Program-made: the position numbers and the translations under genes | Notes under the pieces: model-generated | Seen by the model: only the letters and a program-made list of their open reading frames with translations | Told to the model about the DNA's origin: nothing | Databases searched by the model: none | Assembly (NCBI GenBank): GCA_022822685.1 | Contig: JAJEAQ010000165.1 | Coordinates: 1-5,795 of the forward strand | From: Trichodesmium sp. jk18x7bins.61 | GTDB lineage: Bacteria > Cyanobacteriota > Cyanobacteriia > Cyanobacteriales > Microcoleaceae | Direction of reading: 5' to 3' | Length of the DNA stretch: 5,795 bases | In this document: positions 1 through 5,764 of the stretch, in pieces | Numbering within the stretch: the first letter of the stretch is position 1 | Layout: each line of letters begins with the position of its first letter

Positions 1-50
1 GGGTTTAATTCTTTAACCCTACCTACACAATCTACCAATAAACCAGTTTT

Positions 51-812
51 ATGGATCAAACTTCTACTACTTCTCCTTGGATAAAAATTTTTCAACCTTG
101 TTCTCAACTGCAACTGCGTCTATTCTGTTTTCATCCTAGTGCTGCTGGTGCTTCCTTATTTCGCCTCTGGCACAAATACTTGCTACCTACTGTTGAAGTG
201 TGTGCAATACAACTACCAGGGAGGGAAACTCGCATCAAAGAATCTCTCATTAATAGATGGGAAGATTTATTGCCTCCCCTAGCTCAAGCTTTGCAACCTT
301 TTGTCGAAGAGTATCCCTTTGTGTTTTTCGGGCATAGTCTTGGTGGGTTAATTAGTTTTGAAGTCGCTCGCCAACTGCGAGCCCAAAAGCTACCAAATCC
401 TAAATATTTATTTATATCTGGCCGTCGCGCCCCTCACATTCCCATTGATAAGCCACTTTATGAAGCACCAAGGGATATTTTGATTGCCAAATTGTGTGAG
501 TATGGTGGCACTTCTGAAACAGTCTTACATAACCAAGACTTAATGGAATTATTTATACCGATTTTGCGAGCTGACTTCACCCTCAATGACAAATATATAT
601 ATTCTTCTGAAGCACCTTTAGAATTTCCGATTGTTGCTTTTAGAGGCACAAATGATACAGCCGTTAATTCCGAGCAGTTGTCTGGATGGGAGCAGCATAC
701 TAATAGTGCTTTTGCCTTACATGAATTTCCTGGCAGTCATATGTTTTTCCAGCAGGAACCAAAAATTCTCATTGAAGCGATCGCGAAACCATTAAAAAGT
801 TTAGTTCCTTGA
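51..812 (+). CDS. Type II (external) thioesterase of the NRPS/PKS editing family, alpha/beta hydrolase
   Basis: A 253-residue protein, the usual length for stand-alone type II thioesterases (GrsT/SrfAD-like). Seen: an N-terminal strand and oxyanion-type segment LFCFHPSAAGAS (24-35), the LPGRE motif (55-59) typical of this family, the nucleophile elbow GHSLGG with Ser96, a SGRRAPH segment (123-129) matching the family's conserved S-G/A-R-x-P, an acidic residue Asp202 in FRGTND, and the catalytic His230 in GSHMFF. The Ser/Asp/His triad is therefore complete. Family knowledge: these cytoplasmic enzymes hydrolyse wrongly loaded acyl or aminoacyl groups from carrier-protein phosphopantetheine arms in peptide or polyketide synthesis. 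The ATG at 51 is the first in frame after a stop at 39-41; no clear Shine-Dalgarno is visible. It probably closes a biosynthetic cluster lying left of the window, but no synthase is present here to show this. The first 50 bases hold no gene I can identify. Confidence 0.93.
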   Translation: MDQTSTTSPWIKIFQPCSQLQLRLFCFHPSAAGASLFRLWHKYLLPTVEVCAIQLPGRETRIKESLINRWEDLLPPLAQALQPFVEEYPFVFFGHSLGGLISFEVARQLRAQKLPNPKYLFISGRRAPHIPIDKPLYEAPRDILIAKLCEYGGTSETVLHNQDLMELFIPILRADFTLNDKYIYSSEAPLEFPIVAFRGTNDTAVNSEQLSGWEQHTNSAFALHEFPGSHMFFQQEPKILIEAIAKPLKSLVP

Positions 813-950
813 AAATAGAATAGCTCAGAAGCATAAAAAAATTTTTGTTCGTAGTTGGGATGGGGCGCCATTAAAACTATAGCGTGTATCACTATTCTCG
901 CCGGATAATATAAAATATCGCCGTATTTGTCTCCCATCAGTTTAGATTAA

Positions 951-2678
951 GTGAAAAAACCGCCAGAAATTACGTTTGTAATTATAGTCACTATCTCTAT
1001 TTTAATACCTGCCTTCTATGTGCTTTATCAAATATCAAAAGCCGGAGAATTACTAAACTTTGACTATTGGTGGATGATAAAAAATATCTATTCTATGGAT
1101 GGATTATCCACTAATATTTTTGACTGGATATTTCTGGCTAATGAACATTTTGTTTTAATTCCTGTACTCATTTATGCCTTGAATATTTTGATTACTAAAG
1201 GTTCAAATATTGGTTTGTGTTTTGCGACATTTCTATTTGCTTGTATTCAGGGAATTTTGTTAGTAGTATTAGTTCCCAATACTCTCAAAAAACAACGTTC
1301 TATACTTTTATTATTAATTCTATTGATCTCAGTTTTTAACTTTACTCCGGCGGCAGCTCATAACTGGATGCGTGGATATAGTGGGGTACATTGGATAATT
1401 GCTAACTTATTCGCGATCGCCTCAATTTTTTGTGTACATAAATTAGTGGTTTTTCCAGAAAAAAAATGGGCGATCGCCAGTATAACTTTTGGGATTTTAG
1501 GATGTCTTAGTTATACAACAGCTTTAGGGGTTTGGCCAATATTATGTGCTGTTTCCATCTTATATAAACTGCCGAAAAAGTTTACTCTCTCTTACATGAT
1601 TTTTTCTATTTTAATCCTGGGAACTTATTTTTTAACCTATAAAACTCCCTCTCACCATCCCTCATTATCCAAGCTGAATTTAATTGATACAGTTGCCTAT
1701 ATTCCCATTTATCTCGGAGCAATCTTTAATCATAATATTTCTGTAGCTGCCACAATAGGTTGGGTAGGGCTAAGTCTAGCAACAATATGTATAATTTATT
1801 GGTTATTTTCATCTTATCCTCAAGACTGGTTGCCATGGCTATCAATCATAATTTATATTTTTGGCACAGCTTTAATGGCTGCTGTTAGTCGTTCTGGATT
1901 TGGAGTAGAACAAGCGTACGCTTCTCGTTATGCGACTCTACCCGCCCTATTTTGGTTAAGTCTAGTTATTATTTTTTTCTTATGGTTACAAAAACAGCAA
2001 CTCATTCCCAGAAAACAGTGGTATTTTATAACTCCATTAGTGGCAGTTTTGACAGTTTTAATTATTTTCATGTATCGAGTCGGAACGGAAACTTTTAAAG
2101 AGAATGCTCATCGGGCAACCTATCAACCATTAGTAGCATTATCTGTACAACTTGGTATTTACGATCCAGTTTTAATTCGGGAAAAGGTAGGCAATAGGCC
2201 AGCTGCTTTTTTAGGATTAGTTGATGCTTTAAAAGCTGATGGTTTAGTACCCTTCCATCGAGATCTAACAAAGGATAATTTTTGCGCTAATTTAGATGAA
2301 CAAATCGACTCTAATTACTTAACTCTCAAACCCCCAGAAAATTTGCATGGATATTTTGATCCGATTACTAAATTTTCTCCAACTACAGCCAGAGTCAATG
2401 GATGGGTAATTAATTCAGTCAAAAATCAAGACAATATTGCTCATCATAATGAAATTAAATGTATTGCTATCCTGAATCAAAAAAATGTAGTAAGAGGTTT
2501 TGGTATGGCTGGCTTTTCTCGTGTTGACGTAGCAGAATTACTGGGAGCTGAGTATGAATTATCAGGTTGGAAAGGATATATTCAAGCCTCATCAGGTGAT
2601 ATTTTAACAGCCTATGTAAAATTAAAAAATCGTCAAGATTGGATAGCTTTAACAAATCAACATAGTTTTGATAATTAG
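951..2678 (+). CDS. Polytopic membrane protein, GT-C-like architecture, with C-terminal soluble domain
   Basis: A 575-residue protein with about 12-13 hydrophobic segments between residues 8 and 376 (for example 8-28, 65-82, 87-108, 117-132, 147-167, 213-230, 266-286, 292-312, 329-347, 358-376). A soluble C-terminal region of about 200 residues follows. Acidic residues in the first long loop (Asp38 in NFDYWW, Glu65 in ANEHF) sit where lipid-linked-sugar-using GT-C transferases carry catalytic acids, and SRYATLP (325-331) is typical of such membrane glycan proteins. The C-terminus has a GWV...VVRGFG...SRVDVAELLG...SGW pattern (484-540) that I associate with tail domains of bacterial surface-glycan proteins. 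Inference: it transfers or handles sugar supplied by the GT2 enzyme encoded 9 bases downstream. The start is GTG, immediately after an in-frame TAA at 948-950; no Shine-Dalgarno is evident. An uncharacterised membrane protein without transferase activity cannot be excluded. Confidence 0.85.
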   Translation: MKKPPEITFVIIVTISILIPAFYVLYQISKAGELLNFDYWWMIKNIYSMDGLSTNIFDWIFLANEHFVLIPVLIYALNILITKGSNIGLCFATFLFACIQGILLVVLVPNTLKKQRSILLLLILLISVFNFTPAAAHNWMRGYSGVHWIIANLFAIASIFCVHKLVVFPEKKWAIASITFGILGCLSYTTALGVWPILCAVSILYKLPKKFTLSYMIFSILILGTYFLTYKTPSHHPSLSKLNLIDTVAYIPIYLGAIFNHNISVAATIGWVGLSLATICIIYWLFSSYPQDWLPWLSIIIYIFGTALMAAVSRSGFGVEQAYASRYATLPALFWLSLVIIFFLWLQKQQLIPRKQWYFITPLVAVLTVLIIFMYRVGTETFKENAHRATYQPLVALSVQLGIYDPVLIREKVGNRPAAFLGLVDALKADGLVPFHRDLTKDNFCANLDEQIDSNYLTLKPPENLHGYFDPITKFSPTTARVNGWVINSVKNQDNIAHHNEIKCIAILNQKNVVRGFGMAGFSRVDVAELLGAEYELSGWKGYIQASSGDILTAYVKLKNRQDWIALTNQHSFDN

Positions 2679-2680
2679 GA
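2677..2680 (+). promoter_or_regulatory. Shine-Dalgarno AGGA supporting a TTG start
   Basis: AGGA lies 7 bases upstream of the TTG at 2688 and overlaps the TAG stop (2676-2678) of the preceding gene. It decides the start: the TTG-initiated protein begins directly at the conserved N-terminal strand of the GT2 domain, and the next in-frame ATG (codon 30) would delete it. The overlap suggests translational coupling of the two genes. Confidence 0.7.
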
Positions 2681-2687
2681 TTTAACC

Positions 2688-3653
2688 TTGAATAGTAAGT
2701 ATCTCAGTTTTGTCATACCAGTTTATAACGAAGCCGCCACAATCAAAGCCTTGTTTGATCGGATTTTGGAGGTGATGAATTTAGTAGAAATTGATAGTTA
2801 TGAAGTCATATTCGTGGATGATGGTAGTAGCGATCGCTCTTGGATAGAAATTAATCAATTCATCAAAAAATACCCCCAGAAAATCAAAGGAATTAGACTC
2901 AGAAGAAATTTTGGTAAATCTTCTGCCCTATCTGCTGGATTTAAAAAAGCTACAGGAAGTATTATTTTTACCCTCGATGCTGACTTACAAGATGATCCAA
3001 CAGAAATACCCAAATTTTTAGAAAAATTAGAATCAGGATATGATTTAGTTTCTGGATGGCGCAAACATCGTAATGATCCGATTTCTAAAACTTTACCATC
3101 AAAATTATTTAATGGAGTAACATCAATTTTAACAGGAGTCAAGTTGCATGATTTTAATTGTGGATTAAAAGCTTATAAAAAAGAAGTATTAGACTGTATT
3201 AAAGTCTATGGAGAATTACACAGATATATTCCTGTATTAGCCCATAGTTTAGGATTTAAAATTACTGAAGTTGTTGTCAGACATCATCGACGGAAACAGG
3301 GAAAATCTAAGTATGGTTTAGAACGTTATACTCGTGGGTTTATTGATTTATTAACTGTTTTAGCAACTACCCACTATTTACATAAACCAGGACATTTATT
3401 TGGGAGTTTAGGGTTATTGTTTGGTGTTTTGGGAATGACATCTTTAGGGTATTTAACGGTACTGTGGTTTATGGAAATTAGACCTATAGGTACTCGTCCT
3501 TTATTTTTCTTTGGAATTTTGTGTATGATTCTGTCTGTACAGTTAATATCTTTAGGAATTTTGGCTGAATTAATCACTCGCAATGTAGATGATGATTATG
3601 TAGATAAGCAGATTTGTGAAGTTGTTGAAGAGAGTCAGGAAAGCAATAGTTAG
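2688..3653 (+). CDS. GT2 polyprenyl-phosphate glycosyltransferase, GtrB/DPM1-like
   Basis: A 321-residue protein with the layout of GtrB-type enzymes: a cytosolic GT-A domain followed by two membrane segments (about 235-260 and 270-296). Motifs seen: FVIPVYNE (8-15) at the nucleotide-binding strand, VDDGSSD (43-49), the metal-binding DADLQDDP (97-104), DFNCGLKAY (155-163) and the basic RHHRRKQGKSKYG (198-210), a conserved carrier-lipid/active-site stretch. Family knowledge: such enzymes move glucose, mannose or a related sugar from a nucleotide donor to undecaprenyl or polyprenyl phosphate at the inner leaflet, for glycan decoration outside. The cyanobacterial protein Sll0501 (Synechocystis GtrB) is a structurally studied relative. 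The sugar cannot be read from sequence. The start is TTG, backed by an AGGA 7 bases upstream. It is probably co-transcribed with the membrane protein before it. No GtrA-like small flippase gene is present in the window. Confidence 0.93.
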   Translation: MNSKYLSFVIPVYNEAATIKALFDRILEVMNLVEIDSYEVIFVDDGSSDRSWIEINQFIKKYPQKIKGIRLRRNFGKSSALSAGFKKATGSIIFTLDADLQDDPTEIPKFLEKLESGYDLVSGWRKHRNDPISKTLPSKLFNGVTSILTGVKLHDFNCGLKAYKKEVLDCIKVYGELHRYIPVLAHSLGFKITEVVVRHHRRKQGKSKYGLERYTRGFIDLLTVLATTHYLHKPGHLFGSLGLLFGVLGMTSLGYLTVLWFMEIRPIGTRPLFFFGILCMILSVQLISLGILAELITRNVDDDYVDKQICEVVEESQESNS

Positions 3654-3808
3654 AGCCAGAGATTTGCTGACTTTCTGATGGTTGCACAAAAGTTAACCAG
3701 CCTCAAAATTGACTAGGGATCTGCTCTGGCGGTAAAAGAAAAAGAAGATTTAGCCTCGCTCAAGTCATAGCTAAACTTTCTCATACTGCAGAAACGGCTG
3801 TTGATGTA
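3654..3808. other. Convergent intergenic spacer with a weak inverted repeat
   Basis: This 155-base gap lies between the plus-strand sugar genes and the minus-strand repeat gene. The only symmetry I found is GCCAGAG (3655-3661) against CTCTGGC (3724-3730), a 7-bp arm pair with a 62-base loop and no following T-run, so it is not a convincing rho-independent terminator. Beyond the minus-strand TAG at 3809-3811, the same frame stays open for about 31 codons to a TAG at 3713-3715, which may be chance or decayed coding sequence. Confidence 0.3.
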
Positions 3809-5119
3809 CTATGTAGGGGGACTAGGGTTTTGAGCAGCAGACTTCTGTTTTTTAGATTCTTCTTTAGCTTTTTTAAATTCTTCTTTAACTTTTTTAAATT
3901 CTTCTTGAGAATTCCACGCTAGTTCTGTATTTAAATAAGTCTCCAGTTGTTCATCAGTTATATTGAAACCGAAGATTTCTTTTAAGTCTTTTTTGATTAT
4001 CTGAACACGATCTGTTCCAGTATCGTCAAGTTCGCTTATGGTTATTAGAATAAAATTTTGGAAATCTTCCCATTCCTTGTTTGACTTAGATAACTCGGAT
4101 TTAATAGATTCAATTATTTGAGAAGTACTAGGCGAGCGTCTTGGATTTTTAGTATGGGGATTGGGATCTATTTCTGTTCCAAGAGTTCGCTTTCTATTCC
4201 GTGATATCCCATGCATACCTGTCTGTAGTGCTCCTGTTTGAGATGGAGTATCAGTTGATGTCATCCCTAGGGTAGAGGAGGTTGGATCTTCATAGATCTG
4301 TTGTGGAGACAATGTTTGGGGTGGAATACTAATTGATTGCGCCATCCATGACGGATCCATGTGTGGAGCCCATGACTGGGCTTGGTTTGGGTAAGATATA
4401 TCCAGAAATGGGGGGGGGAACTGGGGTTCAGCAGAATTCAATACAGCCCCAGGCATAGCCATGTATGGAGCCGATGACGGCTGTGAGACGGGTGGATATC
4501 CAGGCGTCTGTTGTGGAGGCAATGTTTGGGATGGAATACCAGTTGATGGCGCCATCCATGACGTATCCATGTGTGGAGCCCATGGCTGGGCTTGGTTTGG
4601 GTAAGATATATTTAGAGATGGGGGGGGGAACTGGGAGCCAGTTGTTAAAAAATCTTCTATTTGCTTTGAGGATAGAACAATTCCTTTCATTTGCATGAGT
4701 TGCTGAGAGATTTGAACAGGCATAAGGCCACCTCCTGCCATGTTGAATATCGATTCTCTGTTCTGTTCTAATAGTTCTCTATCATTTGTCAACTGTTGGG
4801 ATTGATTAGAAGTTGATGCAGTCGCAGGCATAGCTGTGTGTTGAGTCGATGGCGGGTATGAAGTGTTTTGATATCCACTCATCTGTGACTGAAAGAACTG
4901 GGATTGAGCCGAATTCGATGGCGCCACAGGTATAGTTGTGTGTTGAGCCTCAATAAATCTCTTTATTGCCTTTCTGTCTACAGGAGTTCCCTTCTCTCCA
5001 AGCCGTTCAGATATTTCAGGATCGCTTAAGCCTTCGTTGAACCATCCTATAATCGAGTCTTTGTTCTCTTCTAATAGCCTTTGCTTCGGTTTTACATACT
5101 TACTAGATTCCCATCCCAA
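3809..5119 (-). CDS. C-terminal part of split repeat protein: HTH-like repeat, Pro/Gln-rich repeats, basic cluster, charged tail
   Basis: 436 codons; the nominal start is a TTG that is really the Leu of LGWES inside repeat copy 2, so the coding remnant extends upstream to 5203. In order (numbered from 5119): repeat copy 3 (12-62), a Ser/Gln-rich linker, a diverged fourth repeat (112-161, LLEQNRESIFNMAGGGLMP), then two 42-residue Pro/Gln/Trp-rich copies QFPPP..ISYPNQAQ.WAPHMD.SWMA (163-204 and 233-274). A basic patch RNRKR...KNPRR (307-328) follows, then a mostly helical region (335-400) and a Lys/Glu tail of three heptads (406-426). No enzyme motif, signal peptide or transmembrane helix is visible. 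The layout, helix-turn-helix-like units plus a Gln/Pro-rich segment plus a basic cluster, recalls eukaryotic-type transcription factors; that is analogy, not homology. It has no plausible ribosome binding site of its own. Confidence 0.55.
   Translation of the reverse strand: MGWESSKYVKPKQRLLEENKDSIIGWFNEGLSDPEISERLGEKGTPVDRKAIKRFIEAQHTTIPVAPSNSAQSQFFQSQMSGYQNTSYPPSTQHTAMPATASTSNQSQQLTNDRELLEQNRESIFNMAGGGLMPVQISQQLMQMKGIVLSSKQIEDFLTTGSQFPPPSLNISYPNQAQPWAPHMDTSWMAPSTGIPSQTLPPQQTPGYPPVSQPSSAPYMAMPGAVLNSAEPQFPPPFLDISYPNQAQSWAPHMDPSWMAQSISIPPQTLSPQQIYEDPTSSTLGMTSTDTPSQTGALQTGMHGISRNRKRTLGTEIDPNPHTKNPRRSPSTSQIIESIKSELSKSNKEWEDFQNFILITISELDDTGTDRVQIIKKDLKEIFGFNITDEQLETYLNTELAWNSQEEFKKVKEEFKKAKEESKKQKSAAQNPSPPT
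3842..3904 (-). repeat. Three 21-bp tandem repeats encoding a Lys/Glu heptad tail
   Basis: The units encode EEFKKVK, EEFKKAK and EESKKQK. At DNA level the period is 21 bases with ttctttaacttttttaaatt-type units. The heptad spacing and charge suggest a short amphipathic or single alpha-helix close to the C-terminus. Confidence 0.8.
4298..4635 (-). repeat. Two direct repeats of about 128 bp at 210-bp spacing, each with a G9/C9 tract
   Basis: Plus-strand copies lie at 4298-4425 and 4508-4635. They share ctgttgtgga, gcgccatccatgacg-type and cttggtttgggtaagatata segments, and each has nine consecutive G (4410-4418 and 4620-4628). They encode the QFPPP...PQQ units. The intervening 82 bases (4426-4507) encode a Pro/Ser linker (ending in PYMAMPGAV) related to shorter motifs elsewhere in the protein. 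Confidence 0.9.
4637..4786 (-). repeat. Fourth, strongly diverged HTH-like unit
   Basis: The protein segment starting NDRELLEQNRESIFNMAGGG and ending QIEDFLTTG aligns by pattern with the tandem units: LLEQNRESI matches LEENKDSII, GGGLMPVQISQQL matches QGLSDSEVSKQL, and GIVLSSKQIEDFL matches GVFVSAGTVRNF. It is separated from copy 3 by a Ser/Gln linker and is out of register with the 59-residue period, so it is probably an older duplicate. Confidence 0.6.
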
Positions 5120-5440
5120 TTTTTCCAGACGAAAATTTCTTACTGTTGTTGCGCTTACAAAAACTCCCCTATCTCCAAGCTTTTTAGATACTTCAGAATC
5201 GCCTTAGCCTTGGTTGAACCATCCTATAATCGAGTCTTTGTTCTGTTCTAATTGCTTTTGCTTCGGATTTGCATACCTATTAGATTCCCATCCCAATTTT
5301 TCCAGACGAAAATTTCTTACTGTTCCTGCGCTTACAAAAACTCCCTTCTCTTCAAGCTGTTTAGATACTTCAGAATCGCTTAAGCCTTGGCTGATCCATT
5401 CTATAATCGAGTCTTTGTTCTCTTCTAATTGCCTTTGCTT
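4910..5440 (-). repeat. Three tandem 177-bp (59-codon) repeats
   Basis: Copies lie at 5264-5440, 5087-5263 and 4910-5086. The period is exactly 177 bases: for example tagattcccatcccaattt at 5104 recurs at 5281, and accatcctataatcgagtc at 5041 recurs at 5218. Copies 1 and 2 are nearly identical over most of their DNA; copy 3 is close only in its first half (KQRLLEENKDSIIGWFNEG) and diverges after VDRKAIKRF. Copy 2 carries the in-frame stop. This is an expansion of one helical, HTH-like unit by tandem duplication. Confidence 0.92.
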
Positions 5441-5752
5441 ATCTCCTTTCTTACCTGTCAACTGTACTGACTTAGCCTGTTGTGAACTTCCCCATAGTTG
5501 AGTCGATATGCTTCTGAATTCCGGCACCCATGGAGTTTTCTTTCCTGCCCTAATCTCCTTAACTGCCCTTGTGCCAATCCCACTTTCTAGCTGTTGCCAT
5601 TCTTCTCCACTCATGCTATTTGGCTCAGTCTGCGCTCTTTGCACAACAGAAGATAAGGGAGCATAACTCCTAGTCGTAACAATATGATGATTTTTAGGTA
5701 CTGAATATTGATAAGTAGGTATAGTTTTCTGAGGCAGTTGATAGCTATACAT
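5204..5752 (-). CDS. N-terminal part of split repeat protein: eCIS-cargo-like leader plus HTH-like repeats
   Basis: 182 residues before the in-frame TAA. The ATG at 5752 has a strong AGGAG 7 bases upstream; the frame is also open to the window edge, so a longer product is formally possible. Residues 1-100 are polar. They contain APLSSVVQRAQ (31-41) and MSGEEWQQLESGIGTRAVKEI (47-67), which resembles, weakly, the VQR and LQ..IGN.AV leader motifs I associate with DUF4157-type proteins linked to extracellular contractile injection systems; this is recall-based inference. Residues 105-163 form repeat copy 1 (LEENKDSIIEWISQGLSDSE, then VSxxTVRNFRLEKLGWES), a predicted three-helix unit with helix-turn-helix character. 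Copy 2 starts at 164 and is cut at residue 182. No signal peptide or membrane segment is visible. If translated alone, the product would carry one complete and one broken repeat. The whole protein matches no family I recognise. Confidence 0.6.
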   Translation of the reverse strand: MYSYQLPQKTIPTYQYSVPKNHHIVTTRSYAPLSSVVQRAQTEPNSMSGEEWQQLESGIGTRAVKEIRAGKKTPWVPEFRSISTQLWGSSQQAKSVQLTGKKGDKQRQLEENKDSIIEWISQGLSDSEVSKQLEEKGVFVSAGTVRNFRLEKLGWESNRYANPKQKQLEQNKDSIIGWFNQG

Positions 5753-5759
5753 TGCTTTG

Positions 5760-5764
5760 CTCCT
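5760..5764 (-). promoter_or_regulatory. Strong Shine-Dalgarno AGGAG for the repeat protein gene
   Basis: Read on the minus strand, AGGAG ends 7 bases before the ATG at 5752-5750. It is the best ribosome binding site in the window. It overlaps a TAG (5765-5763) in another frame that is open from the window edge (ending ...NTIQ), so an upstream minus-strand gene could end here and be translationally coupled. Confidence 0.7.

Larger units (their letters stand above)
3809..5752 (-). pseudogene. Single 647-codon repeat-protein gene interrupted by one in-frame TAA
   Basis: The two minus-strand reading frames, 5752-5204 and 5119-3809, are in the same frame. The 28 sense codons between the TAA (5206-5204) and the TTG at 5119 continue the repeat: GDSEVSKKLGDRG, then VRNFRLEK leading into LGWESS. 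So the second frame's apparent start is an internal leucine codon of an intact repeat, not a natural start. Comparison with the flanking repeat copies, which read Leu-Ser (TTAAGC) where this one reads stop-Gly (TAAGGC), places the lesion at codons 183-184. No length change is involved; two base substitutions explain it, as would a compensating one-base insertion and deletion. Options are a decaying gene, a sequence error, or programmed readthrough; I favour a recent nonsense mutation or an error because everything downstream is still open. Confidence 0.65.

Noticed and set aside
1..84. Frame open from the left edge to a TAA at 82-84, possible 3' end of an upstream gene
   Set aside because: The translation (ending in a run of leucines) shows no recognisable C-terminus, and another frame stops at 14-16; nothing decides between them.
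895..925. AT-rich near-palindrome and TATAAT-like sequence before the membrane protein gene
   Set aside because: No convincing -35 partner at the right spacing and the arms are imperfect in AT-rich DNA; too weak to call a promoter or terminator.
2855..3142. Minus-strand 95-codon open frame
   Set aside because: It lies entirely inside the well-supported GT2 gene and has no family resemblance.
4465..4698. Plus-strand 77-codon open frame
   Set aside because: It is the complement of the Pro/Gln-rich repeat region of the minus-strand gene; repeats keep several frames open. No ribosome site or recognisable protein pattern.
4910..5440. 177-bp repeats as a CRISPR array or insertion-sequence ends
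   Set aside because: The units are contiguous, coding, a multiple of three and without unique spacers or transposase sequence.
5214..5501. Plus-strand 95-codon open frame
   Set aside because: It is the antisense of the 177-bp repeats, open because the repeat unit is duplicated; no start signal seen.
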